NCBI GenBank assembly: GCA_955652655.1
Contig: CATPCK010000742.1
Coordinates: 1 to 5,537 of the forward strand
Reading direction: 5' to 3'
Length of the DNA: 5,537 nucleotides
Source of the DNA: an uncultured Ktedonobacteraceae bacterium
Lineage (GTDB): Bacteria > Chloroflexota > Ktedonobacteria > Ktedonobacterales > Ktedonobacteraceae
Below the pieces are notes generated by a model. The model had not been told where the DNA came from, made no database searches, and saw nothing but the letters and a program-made list of their open reading frames with translations. The first letter of the stretch is position 1. Every line of letters starts with the position of its first letter. Positions 1 through 5,296 of this stretch are shown here, in pieces. A program made the translations under genes and the position numbers.

Positions 1-40
1 GGAGCGACTTTCCAATCCAGCGAAACTGTTCGGATTCCAT
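1..40 (-). CDS. Start of an unidentified minus-strand gene running off the left edge
   Basis: Only the first 13 codons are visible, reading MESEQFRWIGKSL, so no family can be named. The start is supported by an AAGGAG ribosome binding site eight bases upstream and by a TGATG arrangement in which the ATG shares bases with the stop of the small upstream frame. This suggests translational coupling. The visible residues are charged and polar, so there is no sign of a signal peptide. The call rests on the binding site and the overlap alone. Confidence 0.4.
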   Translation of the reverse strand, partial: MESEQFRWIGKSL

Positions 41-207
41 CAGTTCTGCTCCTTAGAATCGGTCGTTCTTCCAATAACCTGCATAAAGTATAGATCATGA
101 TCTATATAAAAGTATAGGCCAGCAGCGAATGAACCAACGGGAGTCCGATGATCTGCAAGCAGACCAGCGTGACAGGCAGACAAGATGAACCACTTTTGCT
201 GTCTCAT
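40..207 (-). CDS. Possible 55-residue protein, unidentified
   Basis: An ATG at 207-205 opens a 55-codon frame beginning MRQQKWFILSA and ending TTDSKEQN, with its TGA overlapping the next ATG (TGATG). I do not recognise it. The first residues look like a short basic then hydrophobic leader. A neighbouring frame of the same strand contains a strongly hydrophobic run (about LPVTLVCLQIIGLPLVHSLL, then a stop at about 107-105), so a membrane protein with a frameshift near 180 is an alternative reading. A purine-rich stretch, AGGAACAGAGAG, precedes the ATG. It is too short for confidence; support comes from the overlap with the downstream start. Confidence 0.28.
   Translation of the reverse strand: MRQQKWFILSACHAGLLADHRTPVGSFAAGLYFYIDHDLYFMQVIGRTTDSKEQN
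49..54 (-). promoter_or_regulatory. Ribosome binding site AAGGAG
   Basis: AAGGAG lies eight bases before the ATG at 40-38 on the minus strand, which is good spacing for a bacterial Shine-Dalgarno site. It lies inside the end of the small upstream frame and is the main reason to choose that ATG as a start. Confidence 0.45.
89..106. repeat. Perfect 18 bp palindrome
   Basis: TATAGATCATGATCTATA is its own reverse complement over 18 bases and lies in an AT-rich patch. Perfect palindromes of this length are common as binding sites for dimeric regulators, but this one lies inside the small 40-207 frame and no promoter could be assigned, so its role is unknown. Confidence 0.5.
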
Positions 208-303
208 ATATCTCTCTGTTCCTACTACTCACTGCTTCTTCAAGAACGGGTATTCCAAGGAGCCAGAACAGGGTGATGTTGGGTGCACGCTCGCGAGGTT
301 GAA

Positions 304-566
304 CTAGGGGAACGTCTTAAATAGGTCGCTCAGATCAATGGCAGTCGTCGCGCCACCCAAAAGAGGGGTCACCCCGAATATCTCCTGCAGTGTGCGGAGT
401 GTGGAGCCATGGGTATAGTGAATCGAATTCGAGTAGCCTGCACCTTTCGCGTCAGGAGAAAGCACGATCATCCCGATTGGACCGTCCCCGCCTTCGCCCT
501 CATCCCAGGTGATGAAGATGATGCCCCCGTCCTTGTAGGCCTGTGAGTTGAGTATCGGCGGAAGAT
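304..566 (-). pseudogene. 3' remnant of a phosphoesterase family protein
   Basis: The last 86 residues of a phosphoesterase resemble the C-terminal part of the PF04185 family (acid phosphatase or phospholipase C-like enzymes that hydrolyse phosphate esters and are usually exported). Recognisable pieces are SQAYKDGGIIFITWDE (residues 8-22 of the remnant), where the Asp-Glu is a typical metal-site pair, VLSPDAKGAGY (34-44), and YTHGSTLRTLQEIFG (50-64), where the His follows the usual YDH-type pattern. Full family members are about 300 residues or longer, so most of the protein is missing. Homology stops at the position where a terminal inverted repeat begins (567). The open frame continues through the repeat into the ISKra4 end up to 699, but those residues are transposon-derived and not part of the protein. 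The 5' part of the gene is not found elsewhere in the window, so a deletion or rearrangement accompanied the insertion. Confidence 0.75.
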
Positions 567-613
567 TGTGCTGGCTACTTGAGACATCTGTTCTAAAAAT
601 CGGTCTGTTGTAC
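567..613 (+). repeat. Left outer terminal inverted repeat
   Basis: It begins TGTGCTGGCTAC and continues through ATCTGTTC, pairing with 3913-3958 on the opposite strand with three mismatches in the first 27 bases. The TG start at the tip fits ends of many DDE transposons. Its outer tip is the exact point where the phosphoesterase coding similarity ends. Confidence 0.5.
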
Positions 614-614
614 C

Positions 615-623
615 CAATGAAGG
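615..623 (+). repeat. Target site duplication, left copy (CAATGAAGG)
   Basis: CAATGAAGG directly precedes the left inverted repeat of the ISKra4 element and recurs at its right end. Runs of G and C at the junctions make the exact size ambiguous: 9 bp if the element starts with GGG, 7 bp (AATGAAG) if it starts with GGGG. Confidence 0.8.
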
Positions 624-646
624 GGGTGCGCGTGAGATTTTTGCAA
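623..646 (+). repeat. ISKra4 element left inverted repeat
   Basis: It begins GGGGTGCGCGTGAGA, ends TTTTTGCAA, and is a perfect reverse complement of 2409-2432. Beyond it the two ends diverge. Confidence 0.9.
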
Positions 647-662
647 CCCCCAGACCTCTTTG

Positions 663-2006
663 CTAAGCGGAACGACGGCGAATGAAAGGGCGTCGCCATG
701 GATGGGTCGGAACAGGACGCCCAGGACGAGGTTCAGATGGTGCGGACGACGGCTTGGTGGAAGTGAGCGGTAGGGGCGCTGGCTCACCGGATGAGGCAAG
801 CTCAGGTGGAGAAAGAAGTGTCGGCGCAGCACGTGAGACACGCTCGCCAGACGCAGAGGGACGAACCGCCCGTTGGGCTCGTGCGGCCGCCTGCTGCTTG
901 TGCCACATCCCGCCAATGGCGGCCCAGCCTTCCGTCCAGCGGTCATTACAGGCGAGGTTGCGCATCGCCAAGATAGCATTCACATGGCTGGGCTCCCAGC
1001 GCATCCCCGCTTGTTTCATGCGACTTTGCACCACCAGTTTGTTGGCACTCTCCACCGACCCACTGCCAATGGGATAGCCTTGGGCCCGAAAGCTGGCATA
1101 CCTCATCATCTCCTGCCGCTCCCGCAGATAATGCAGGCTCTTGTCCAACGTTTCCACCGCCCCGAGATGTCCTGTCTGCTGCATCAGGCTGCGCAGTCGT
1201 TCCAGTTCCGCCAGCACCTGCGCGGGATCGCCCGTCTTCAACTCGTGCCCTTGCTCCTGGAGCCACTGCTCGAAGCGCTTCTGCTGGCGTTTGGCGGCTT
1301 CCTGCCCACTGAGCACCTGGTCCTCGTGCGGCAGCGGGAGGTGCTCCTGGGCTGCTTGACCCCCTTGGCTCACATACTCCATCGCATGGGCAAAGTCCAG
1401 AATCCGTATCGCATCTTTGCGGTGATAGTCCACCCCCTTCTGAATCCAGTCCGCTCCGTCACTCACGGCACACACGATCCCTGCCTTCTCGACCCCGCGT
1501 CGATACACTTCTCCCAAGCTCTCCTGCTGGAAGGTCTGCGCCTCGCTCATGCGCGAAAAGTAGGAGAGAGCTCTCGTCTGCACCTGCATTTCCCCCTCTG
1601 GCTTCTTCTTTTTCTTGTGCTTGGCCTCACTGACTATCCCCAGAGCCAGCGTTTTCACTTCCTTCCACTCCCCAGTCACCAGCTGGATCAGGGCTCCATC
1701 CAGACTCATCAGTTGCACCTCTGGCCCGGCAGGACTCTCTGGTCGCTCGCTGAGCAACGTTTCCACTTCTGCGGCTTGCACCTGCGCCGCTCCCGCCTGC
1801 TCCGTGATCTGCCGCACGCTCGCTTCCGCCACCTCGACCCCCAGGAAAGACGCCAGTTCGCGCTGCGCTGCCCGAAACGGCATCCACGTCCCCAAGCGAG
1901 CCATCCCCTCTTCCACCTTGGGCGTGAAGCCCACCTTGGGCCGCAGTCCTAACTCCTCATCCAGGGGGAAAAAAGCCCACCTGACAGGTGGGACAGGAGC
2001 CGTCAC
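663..2006 (-). CDS. ISKra4 family transposase, downstream frame (DDE core)
   Basis: This 447-codon frame holds the catalytic core of the transposase. Visible motifs, numbered from the GTG at 2006, are LMSLDG (first Asp, 103), VSDGADWIQ (second Asp, 183), ILDFAHAMEY (204-211) and YPIGSGSVESANKLV (Glu 319), followed by RMKQAGMRW. These are the DDE residues and conserved blocks of the family. The sequence between the first and second Asp contains a lysine run (HKKKKK, 130-135). After about residue 370 the tail is rich in Ala, Pro, Ser and Arg and looks like a low-complexity extension. The GTG at 2006 is only the open limit of the frame: it has no clear binding site, and residues 11-21 (AFFPLDEELGL) continue the family sequence that starts in the other frame. 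Expression is therefore expected mainly as a fusion of about 550 residues made by a +1 shift. Confidence 0.85.
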   Translation of the reverse strand: MTAPVPPVRWAFFPLDEELGLRPKVGFTPKVEEGMARLGTWMPFRAAQRELASFLGVEVAEASVRQITEQAGAAQVQAAEVETLLSERPESPAGPEVQLMSLDGALIQLVTGEWKEVKTLALGIVSEAKHKKKKKPEGEMQVQTRALSYFSRMSEAQTFQQESLGEVYRRGVEKAGIVCAVSDGADWIQKGVDYHRKDAIRILDFAHAMEYVSQGGQAAQEHLPLPHEDQVLSGQEAAKRQQKRFEQWLQEQGHELKTGDPAQVLAELERLRSLMQQTGHLGAVETLDKSLHYLRERQEMMRYASFRAQGYPIGSGSVESANKLVVQSRMKQAGMRWEPSHVNAILAMRNLACNDRWTEGWAAIGGMWHKQQAAARAQRAVRPSASGERVSRAAPTLLSPPELASSGEPAPLPLTSTKPSSAPSEPRPGRPVPTHPWRRPFIRRRSA

Positions 2007-2316
2007 TGCGCTCGAGCCGCACGGTTTGCTTTCCCGTCGTCACCAGCTTGCGTACCTGCTTGCCGCGGGCGTGCAGCGTGCCTCCACACGTTGGACAGTG
2101 CGCTGGCTCACCTGCCGCTCTGCCTCCTACCTCTGCGGCCGCGCTGCTCATCGCTATCCCTTCCACCAACCCTGCGCGCATCCGCGCTATCCGTGTATCC
2201 ACTTCCTCCTCGATTTCCTGCAGCGTGGCCTTGGGGTGTTCCTCGCGCCACGTTCGCATCTCCAGCAGCACTTCTTGCGCGACCTCGTGCCAGTGCTGCT
2301 CATACTGTGCTTTCAT
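1957..2316 (-). CDS. ISKra4 family transposase, upstream frame (N-terminal zinc-ribbon region)
   Basis: This 119-codon frame encodes the N-terminal part of the same transposase. It has a charged, helical first half (MKAQYEQHWHEVAQEVLLEM onward) and two CPTC motifs (Cys 74/77 and 108/111), a zinc-ribbon-like pair typical of this family and probably used for DNA binding. It ends CQVGFFPPG followed by TGA. The family sequence CxxGFFPLDEELGL is recovered only if reading moves by +1 near the T6C5 run, joining this frame to the downstream one. The ATG at 2316 is chosen because AAGGAG lies 11 bases upstream and the protein begins as expected. If translated alone it would be a 119-residue DNA-binding fragment that could act as an inhibitor; that is speculation. 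Confidence 0.82.
   Translation of the reverse strand: MKAQYEQHWHEVAQEVLLEMRTWREEHPKATLQEIEEEVDTRIARMRAGLVEGIAMSSAAAEVGGRAAGEPAHCPTCGGTLHARGKQVRKLVTTGKQTVRLERSDGSCPTCQVGFFPPG
1964..1974 (-). other. Candidate +1 frameshift site T6C5
   Basis: On the minus strand the overlap of the two transposase frames contains TTTTTTCCCCC. The upstream frame reads GGC TTT TTT CCC CCT GGA TGA and the downstream frame GCT TTT TTC CCC CTG GAT. A shift of +1 on this run avoids the TGA at 1959-1957 and joins the frames at GFFP/LDEE. A homopolymer run like this could act by ribosomal slippage or by transcript slippage. A simple one-base gain in a formerly single frame (T5 to T6) is an equally valid explanation. Confidence 0.6.
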
Positions 2317-2327
2317 CTGTCCTTGTT

Positions 2328-2333
2328 CTCCTT
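2328..2333 (-). promoter_or_regulatory. Ribosome binding site AAGGAG of the transposase
   Basis: AAGGAG lies 11 bases before the ATG at 2316. A second purine stretch, AAGGACAG, directly abuts the ATG, so the effective site is not fully certain. The binding site follows immediately after the GGAC tandem repeat. Confidence 0.45.
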
Positions 2334-2386
2334 TCCTTCCGTCCGTCCGTCCGTCTGTCCTTCCGTCCGTCCGTCCTTCCGCCCGA
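2333..2386 (-). repeat. GGAC/GGAA tetranucleotide tandem repeat in the transposase leader
   Basis: On the plus strand this reads as repeated TCCG and GTCC units with a few TCCT and TCTG variants, about 50 bases in all. On the coding strand it is a purine-rich GGACGGACGGAA array located between the right inverted repeat and the ribosome binding site of the transposase. Such arrays gain and lose units by replication slippage and could alter spacing in the leader. Each unit resembles a weak Shine-Dalgarno core, which might also recruit ribosomes. Confidence 0.75.
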
Positions 2387-2408
2387 TTCTACCATGCTCC
2401 CCCTCTCT

Positions 2409-2432
2409 TTGCAAAAATCTCACGCGCACCCC
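2409..2432 (-). repeat. ISKra4 element right inverted repeat
   Basis: This is the perfect partner of 623-646. It lies upstream of the transposase start, so a promoter for the transposase may lie in or near it, although I could not identify -35 and -10 boxes with confidence. Confidence 0.9.
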
Positions 2433-2440
2433 AATGAAGG
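2432..2440 (+). repeat. Target site duplication, right copy (CAATGAAGG)
   Basis: This is the second copy of the duplicated target bases, directly after the right inverted repeat. Its identity with the left copy indicates a fairly recent insertion with no rearrangement since. Confidence 0.8.
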
Positions 2441-2544
2441 AAGCTTCTTGCCAAAGTATGTGCTATGCAAGTATAATCAACGCAGTCCACTTTGCGCCTG
2501 TGTTCTGAACGTGCGCCTATTTTCACAAACATGAGGTTTTATTT

Positions 2545-3667
2545 GTGCAGTATGTGTTTCTCTTGGTTAAGCAACGAATCTGTTTCCGCTTGCACGCGCT
2601 CCAAGAACGTGTTTTGCGTTGGCTCAAACCACCGACGACATCTCTTGCGCTCGGAACATTCGCCGACCTGACCAGAGGCAAAGCCGAACTGCTGGCGGAA
2701 AACGCGCTGTTGCGGCAACAATTGATCATCTTGCGTCGACTGGTTAAACGTCCCGTCTGCAGGAAAACAGACCGGCTTCTTTTGCTGCTCTTGGCCAGAA
2801 TGGTTCGGACTTGCAGACAAGCGCTCTTCCTTGTCCATGAAGACGACACTTCTGCGAGGGCCGCGTGAGCTCTTCCGCGCGTTCTAGAAGCACAAATGCA
2901 GGGTACACGCGAGAAAGCCGAAGCTCTCGCCCGAGACGATTGCTCTGATCAAGGAAATGGCAGCCCACAATCGACTCTGGGGGGCGGAGCGCATTCGTGG
3001 GGAGCTCCTCAAGCTGAATATCCGAGGAAGTCAAACGGACTATTCAAAAGTTTATGCGCCAGACTCGCCCAAAACGGGGCGGTGGCCAGACCTGGAAAAC
3101 GTTCTTGCGCAATCACGCGGCAGAACTATGGGCCGGTGATTTTTTGCAGGTGACCGATCTCTTCTTCCGTCCGCTTTTTGCTTTCTTCAACACCCTCGCT
3201 GAAGTCACGCAAGGCGGATCCATGTACACGGAACGCGCTCTCCCACCGATCTCTGGGTGGCGCAACAATTGCGGGAGGCGACTCCCTATGGGCAAACCCC
3301 CAAATATCTGATTCGGGATACTGATCGCAAGTTCGGGCCGAATTTTGAACGAGTGGCAGCAACAAGTAGCATCAAGGTGCTTCGAACGCCGTACCGGACT
3401 CCACGAGCCAATGCCGTCTGTGAACGTTTTCTGGGAAGTGTGAGACGAGAATGCCTGGATCATTTCCTGATCTTCCATGAGAGGCAGCTCCATCGTCTCC
3501 TCAAAGCCTCTATGGTCTATTTCAATCAAGCTCGACCACATCAGGGTATTCAGCAGCAGCTTCCAGAGCCTTCTGCGTCGGTTCTTTCTCTCCAGAACCA
3601 GCATAATAAGCTTGTCTCCTTTGCTGTTTTAGGAGGGTTGCACCATGATTATCGAAGGGCTGCATAA
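2545..3667 (+). pseudogene. Decayed rve-type DDE transposase (IS3/IS481-like)
   Basis: Pieces of one transposase follow each other in three frames. The N-terminal part reads LTRGKAELLAENALLRQQLI with VKRPVCRKTDRL (from the GTG at 2545), then SPETIALIKEMAAHNRLWGAERIRGELLKLNIR (about 2921-3025), then RTIQKFMRQTRPKR through GDFLQVTDLFFRPLFAFF (3027-3197), and finally SPTDLWVAQQLREA through LGGLHHDYRRAA with a natural stop at 3667. The DDE residues survive: Asp at 3138-3140 (GDFLQVTD), Asp at 3317-3319 (IRDTDRKF) and Glu at 3422-3424 (AVCERFLGSVRRE). Lesions I can place are four frame changes, near 2838, at 3026, near 3198 and at 3217, each equal to one extra base, and a TAG at 2885-2887 where the family sequence suggests Trp. 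With no long intact frame it cannot make a working protein. The family is often annotated only as integrase core domain protein, so the exact IS family is uncertain. Confidence 0.85.
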
Positions 3668-3912
3668 GCACTGAAAAGCGTGTTGTAGTGGTGAATAAGT
3701 GAGACCAGTTCGGCGGAGCAACAGAATGGTGCCAGTGTCATCTTGTGTTTTTCGGCTATGAACCTTGCGAACAAGACAGCCGTGTCGCGTTTAGCCTACG
3801 TATCTAGCCTCTTTATGCATGTTTACTAAAGATGGGAAGAGCCGTTCTCCATCTCCGGCTCAGCTCCATGAATTTCACCAAGGCAAAGTGAGAGGAGTAG
3901 GAAATCGTGCTG

Positions 3913-3958
3913 GTGCAAACGGCGGATTCACGAACAGATATCCCATGTAGCCAGCACA
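3913..3958 (-). repeat. Right outer terminal inverted repeat
   Basis: On the minus strand this reads TGTGCTGGCTAC, then ATGGGATATCTGTTC, matching the left copy at 567-593 except at three positions. Similarity continues more weakly toward the interior, ending in a shared AC after GTTTG or GTTG. No duplication of the bases flanking 567 is visible next to 3958. Confidence 0.5.
3947..3958 (-). repeat. 12 bp direct repeat, copy A (TGTGCTGGCTAC)
   Basis: This copy is also the tip of the right outer inverted repeat. An identical 12-mer in the same orientation lies 376 bp away at 4323-4334, and an inverted copy lies at 567-578. Similarity around copies A and B extends weakly outward (CGCTC, GAAA) and inward (TG.G). 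Confidence 0.6.
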
Positions 3959-4070
3959 CGTTTCGAGCGCCACGTAGGTGCCTCACACATCACCTTCATG
4001 AGACCTCATTGGTCCCCATCCTTCCTGCGAGAGTACCCGGAACGGCTACTTCATCCTGAGTACAGAAAGG

Positions 4071-4096
4071 CTCTGGCTTCAAGCGTTCTGCCAGAG
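4071..4096. repeat. Stem-loop with 7 bp perfect stem
   Basis: CTCTGGC at 4071-4077 pairs with GCCAGAG at 4090-4096 around a 12-base loop. There is no T-run on either side, so it is not called a terminator. Its function is unknown. Confidence 0.35.
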
Positions 4097-4258
4097 GACG
4101 TGTGCTTGCATCATCGGTGATTTGAGGTCCGAGCAATCCTGCCCTCACCATATGGCGCGGAACTCGCGAGCCTCAGGCTACAACGCTTTGGCCTTTTGCC
4201 CGCTTTCTCGGCATGCTGTTGTTCCGTCTTCCTTTCGGAATCGGGTGAGCCGGTGTTC

Positions 4259-4323
4259 CTAGAACATCTCTCGAATTCTAGCCGACTGCGTCGGCGATCT
4301 CATCGTGCGTGACACGGCGCACG
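4259..4323. repeat. Cluster of three small stem-loops downstream of the oxidoreductase gene
   Basis: Three 6 bp perfect stems follow in succession: CTAGAA (4259-4264) with TTCTAG (4276-4281), GCCGAC (4281-4286) with GTCGGC (4290-4295), and CGTGCG (4304-4309) with CGCACG (4318-4323). They lie 38 bases or more past the oxidoreductase stop on its strand and could end or protect its transcript, but none is followed by a T-run, so a factor-independent terminator is not supported. Confidence 0.35.
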
Positions 4324-4334
4324 TAGCCAGCACA
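4323..4334 (-). repeat. 12 bp direct repeat, copy B (TGTGCTGGCTAC)
   Basis: This is the third copy of the repeat tip in the window, 26 bases downstream of the oxidoreductase stop codon. It may be the isolated end of a related, more diverged element, or the other half of a direct repeat flanking 3959-4322. Confidence 0.5.
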
Positions 4335-4360
4335 GGTCGTGTTTTCAAGAGCGTGGGGCC

Positions 4361-5296
4361 TTAGTCCGCCACGCGCAGGACAACCTTGCCCCGCGTGTGC
4401 CCTTTCGTTCCCTGTTCATAGGCCTGGCGCGCCTGGGAAAGGGGGAACACCGCGTCGATGATCGGTCGAAGCTTTCCCGCGTCAATCAATGAGCCAATTT
4501 GGATCAGTTGCTCCCGGTTGGGTTCGACGACAAACCAGACCGCATGCACATCGTGCGCCTTCGCCTCTTCAAACGAGGGGCGTGGGCTGACAACGGAGAC
4601 CAGCGTCCCTCCCAGTTTGATCACCTGCCAGGAGCGTTGCAGGGTGTCGCCGCCTACCAGATCAAAGACGAGGTCGACATCATGAACCACGTCCTCGAAG
4701 CGCGTGGTGGTGTAATCGATGAACTCATCGGCTCCCAATTCGCGCAGGAAATCACGATGGCGTGCCGAGGCGGTCGCAATGACATGTGCGCCTGCCCAGC
4801 GAGCCAGTTGGACGGCGAAGACGCCAACGCCGCCCGCGCCTCCGTGGATCAGGACGGTTTGCCCCGCGACCAGGCTCGCGTGTTCAAAGAGGCCCTGCCA
4901 GGCTGTCAGGGCAGACAGCGGAACCGCTGCGGCCTGCACATAGTCGAGCGTGCGTGGTTTGGGAGCCAGTTCGCCAGGGAGGGCAATGGTGTAGTCAGCT
5001 TCGGCGCCGTCTCGACCATAGTCTAACAATGCGTAGATCTCCGCTCCTTCGGTGAGGGCGGTAACGCCAGGGCCTACCTCCACCACCACTCCTGCGAGAT
5101 CACGCCCGGGAATGGGCAGTACACGCTTCCTCCCCGCTTTCGTTTCATAGGTTTCGTTCCATCTCAACTCGTTGACAATGACCCCTGTCGCATAGACCCG
5201 CACCAGCACCTCTCCAGGACCTGGATGTGGTTGTGGTACGTCTTCATACACGAGGTGATCGGGACCGCCACGGCCGTGTATACGGATCGCTTTCAT
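4361..5296 (-). CDS. Zinc-free medium-chain NAD(P)H-dependent oxidoreductase (quinone oxidoreductase-like)
   Basis: This intact 311-residue protein of the medium-chain dehydrogenase/reductase superfamily is close to quinone oxidoreductases. It has the N-terminal GroES-like domain (about 1-115, with PGPGEVLVRV at 25-34 and IPGRDLAGVVVEVGPGV at 62-78) and a Rossmann fold whose nucleotide-binding motif is HGGAGGVG (151-158). ASARHRDFLRELGAD (176-190) and YTTTRFEDVVHDVDLVFDLVGGD (195-217) follow the usual pattern. The C-terminus ends GKVVLRVAD. I see no cysteine, so the catalytic and structural zinc sites of alcohol dehydrogenases are absent, which fits the zinc-free quinone oxidoreductase branch. 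It probably reduces a quinone or an enone with NADPH in the cytosol; the true substrate cannot be told. The ATG at 5296 has GGAGG ten bases upstream and overlaps the stop of the nuoB-like remnant as ATGA, suggesting it was co-transcribed with that gene. Confidence 0.9.
   Translation of the reverse strand: MKAIRIHGRGGPDHLVYEDVPQPHPGPGEVLVRVYATGVIVNELRWNETYETKAGRKRVLPIPGRDLAGVVVEVGPGVTALTEGAEIYALLDYGRDGAEADYTIALPGELAPKPRTLDYVQAAAVPLSALTAWQGLFEHASLVAGQTVLIHGGAGGVGVFAVQLARWAGAHVIATASARHRDFLRELGADEFIDYTTTRFEDVVHDVDLVFDLVGGDTLQRSWQVIKLGGTLVSVVSPRPSFEEAKAHDVHAVWFVVEPNREQLIQIGSLIDAGKLRPIIDAVFPLSQARQAYEQGTKGHTRGKVVLRVAD

Larger units (their letters stand above)
623..2432 (-). mobile_element. Complete ISKra4-family insertion sequence
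   Basis: The element is about 1.8 kb (1808 or 1810 bp depending on how the junction G/C runs are divided), flanked by a 7-9 bp direct duplication and by perfect terminal inverted repeats of 23-24 bp that begin GGGTGCGCGTGAGA. It carries two overlapping transposase frames on the minus strand with the ISKra4 family signatures described under each. ISKra4 was named from Ktedonobacter racemifer, which supports a related host. Intact ends, identical target duplications and a full transposase suggest it is the youngest insertion here. It has inserted inside the older inverted-repeat-bounded segment, about 56 bp from that segment's left tip. Confidence 0.88.
567..3958. mobile_element. Putative older element bounded by imperfect inverted repeats, with ISKra4 nested inside
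   Basis: The segment is bounded by inward-facing copies of TGTGCTGGCTAC, each followed by a near-identical continuation (24 of 27 bases match between 567-593 and the reverse complement of 3932-3958), then weaker similarity for about 20 bases. Its left end coincides with the break in the phosphoesterase gene. Without the nested ISKra4 element the segment is about 1.6 kb, a plausible size for an insertion sequence carrying the decayed rve-type transposase at 2545-3667. I see no target site duplication at the outer ends, so either a later rearrangement removed one flank or the repeats and the transposase do not belong to the same element. Confidence 0.45.
3668..4360. other. Gene-free stretch with stem-loops and short repeats
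   Basis: No frame here has a convincing start, binding site or recognisable protein. The longest candidate with a start I examined, ATG at 4152 on the plus strand, gives 36 residues resembling nothing I know. The first 290 bases are probably the trailing part of the older element up to its inverted repeat at 3913-3958. The remaining 376 bases, between the two direct copies of TGTGCTGGCTAC, contain several short stem-loops. It may be further transposon debris. Confidence 0.5.

Noticed and set aside
567..699. Extra N-terminal residues of the 304-699 minus-strand frame
   Set aside because: These codons read through the ISKra4 left end and the outer inverted repeat, so the ATG at 699 is not a true phosphoesterase start.
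873..1952. Long plus-strand frame of 359 codons
   Set aside because: It lies antisense to the ISKra4 transposase core, has no recognisable motifs or binding site, and is rich in His, Leu and Arg as expected from the complement of a GC-biased gene. It is a shadow frame.
2506..3712. Possible inverted-repeat pair close to the decayed transposase (2506-2530 and 3688-3712)
   Set aside because: The ends share GAAC and TTCAC but match at only about half to 60 percent of positions with a gap. This is too weak to call terminal repeats, though decay could explain it.
3839..3861. GAGCCG/CGGCTC stem resembling part of group II intron domain V
   Set aside because: The 23-base hairpin is shorter than the usual 34-base domain V and lacks its internal bulge and tetraloop arrangement.
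4152..4262. 36-codon plus-strand frame beginning MARNSRASGYNALAF
   Set aside because: It is short, has no clear Shine-Dalgarno site and no recognisable similarity, and it overlaps the repeat-bounded debris block.
3959..4322. Group II intron starting GTGCGCC after the 12 bp repeat on the minus strand
   Set aside because: GTGCG fits the 5' consensus of group II introns, but the block is short, has no reverse transcriptase frame and no convincing domain V hairpin, so the match is likely chance.
4499..5026. Plus-strand frame of 175 codons inside the oxidoreductase region
   Set aside because: It is antisense to an intact and well-recognised oxidoreductase gene, so it is treated as a shadow.
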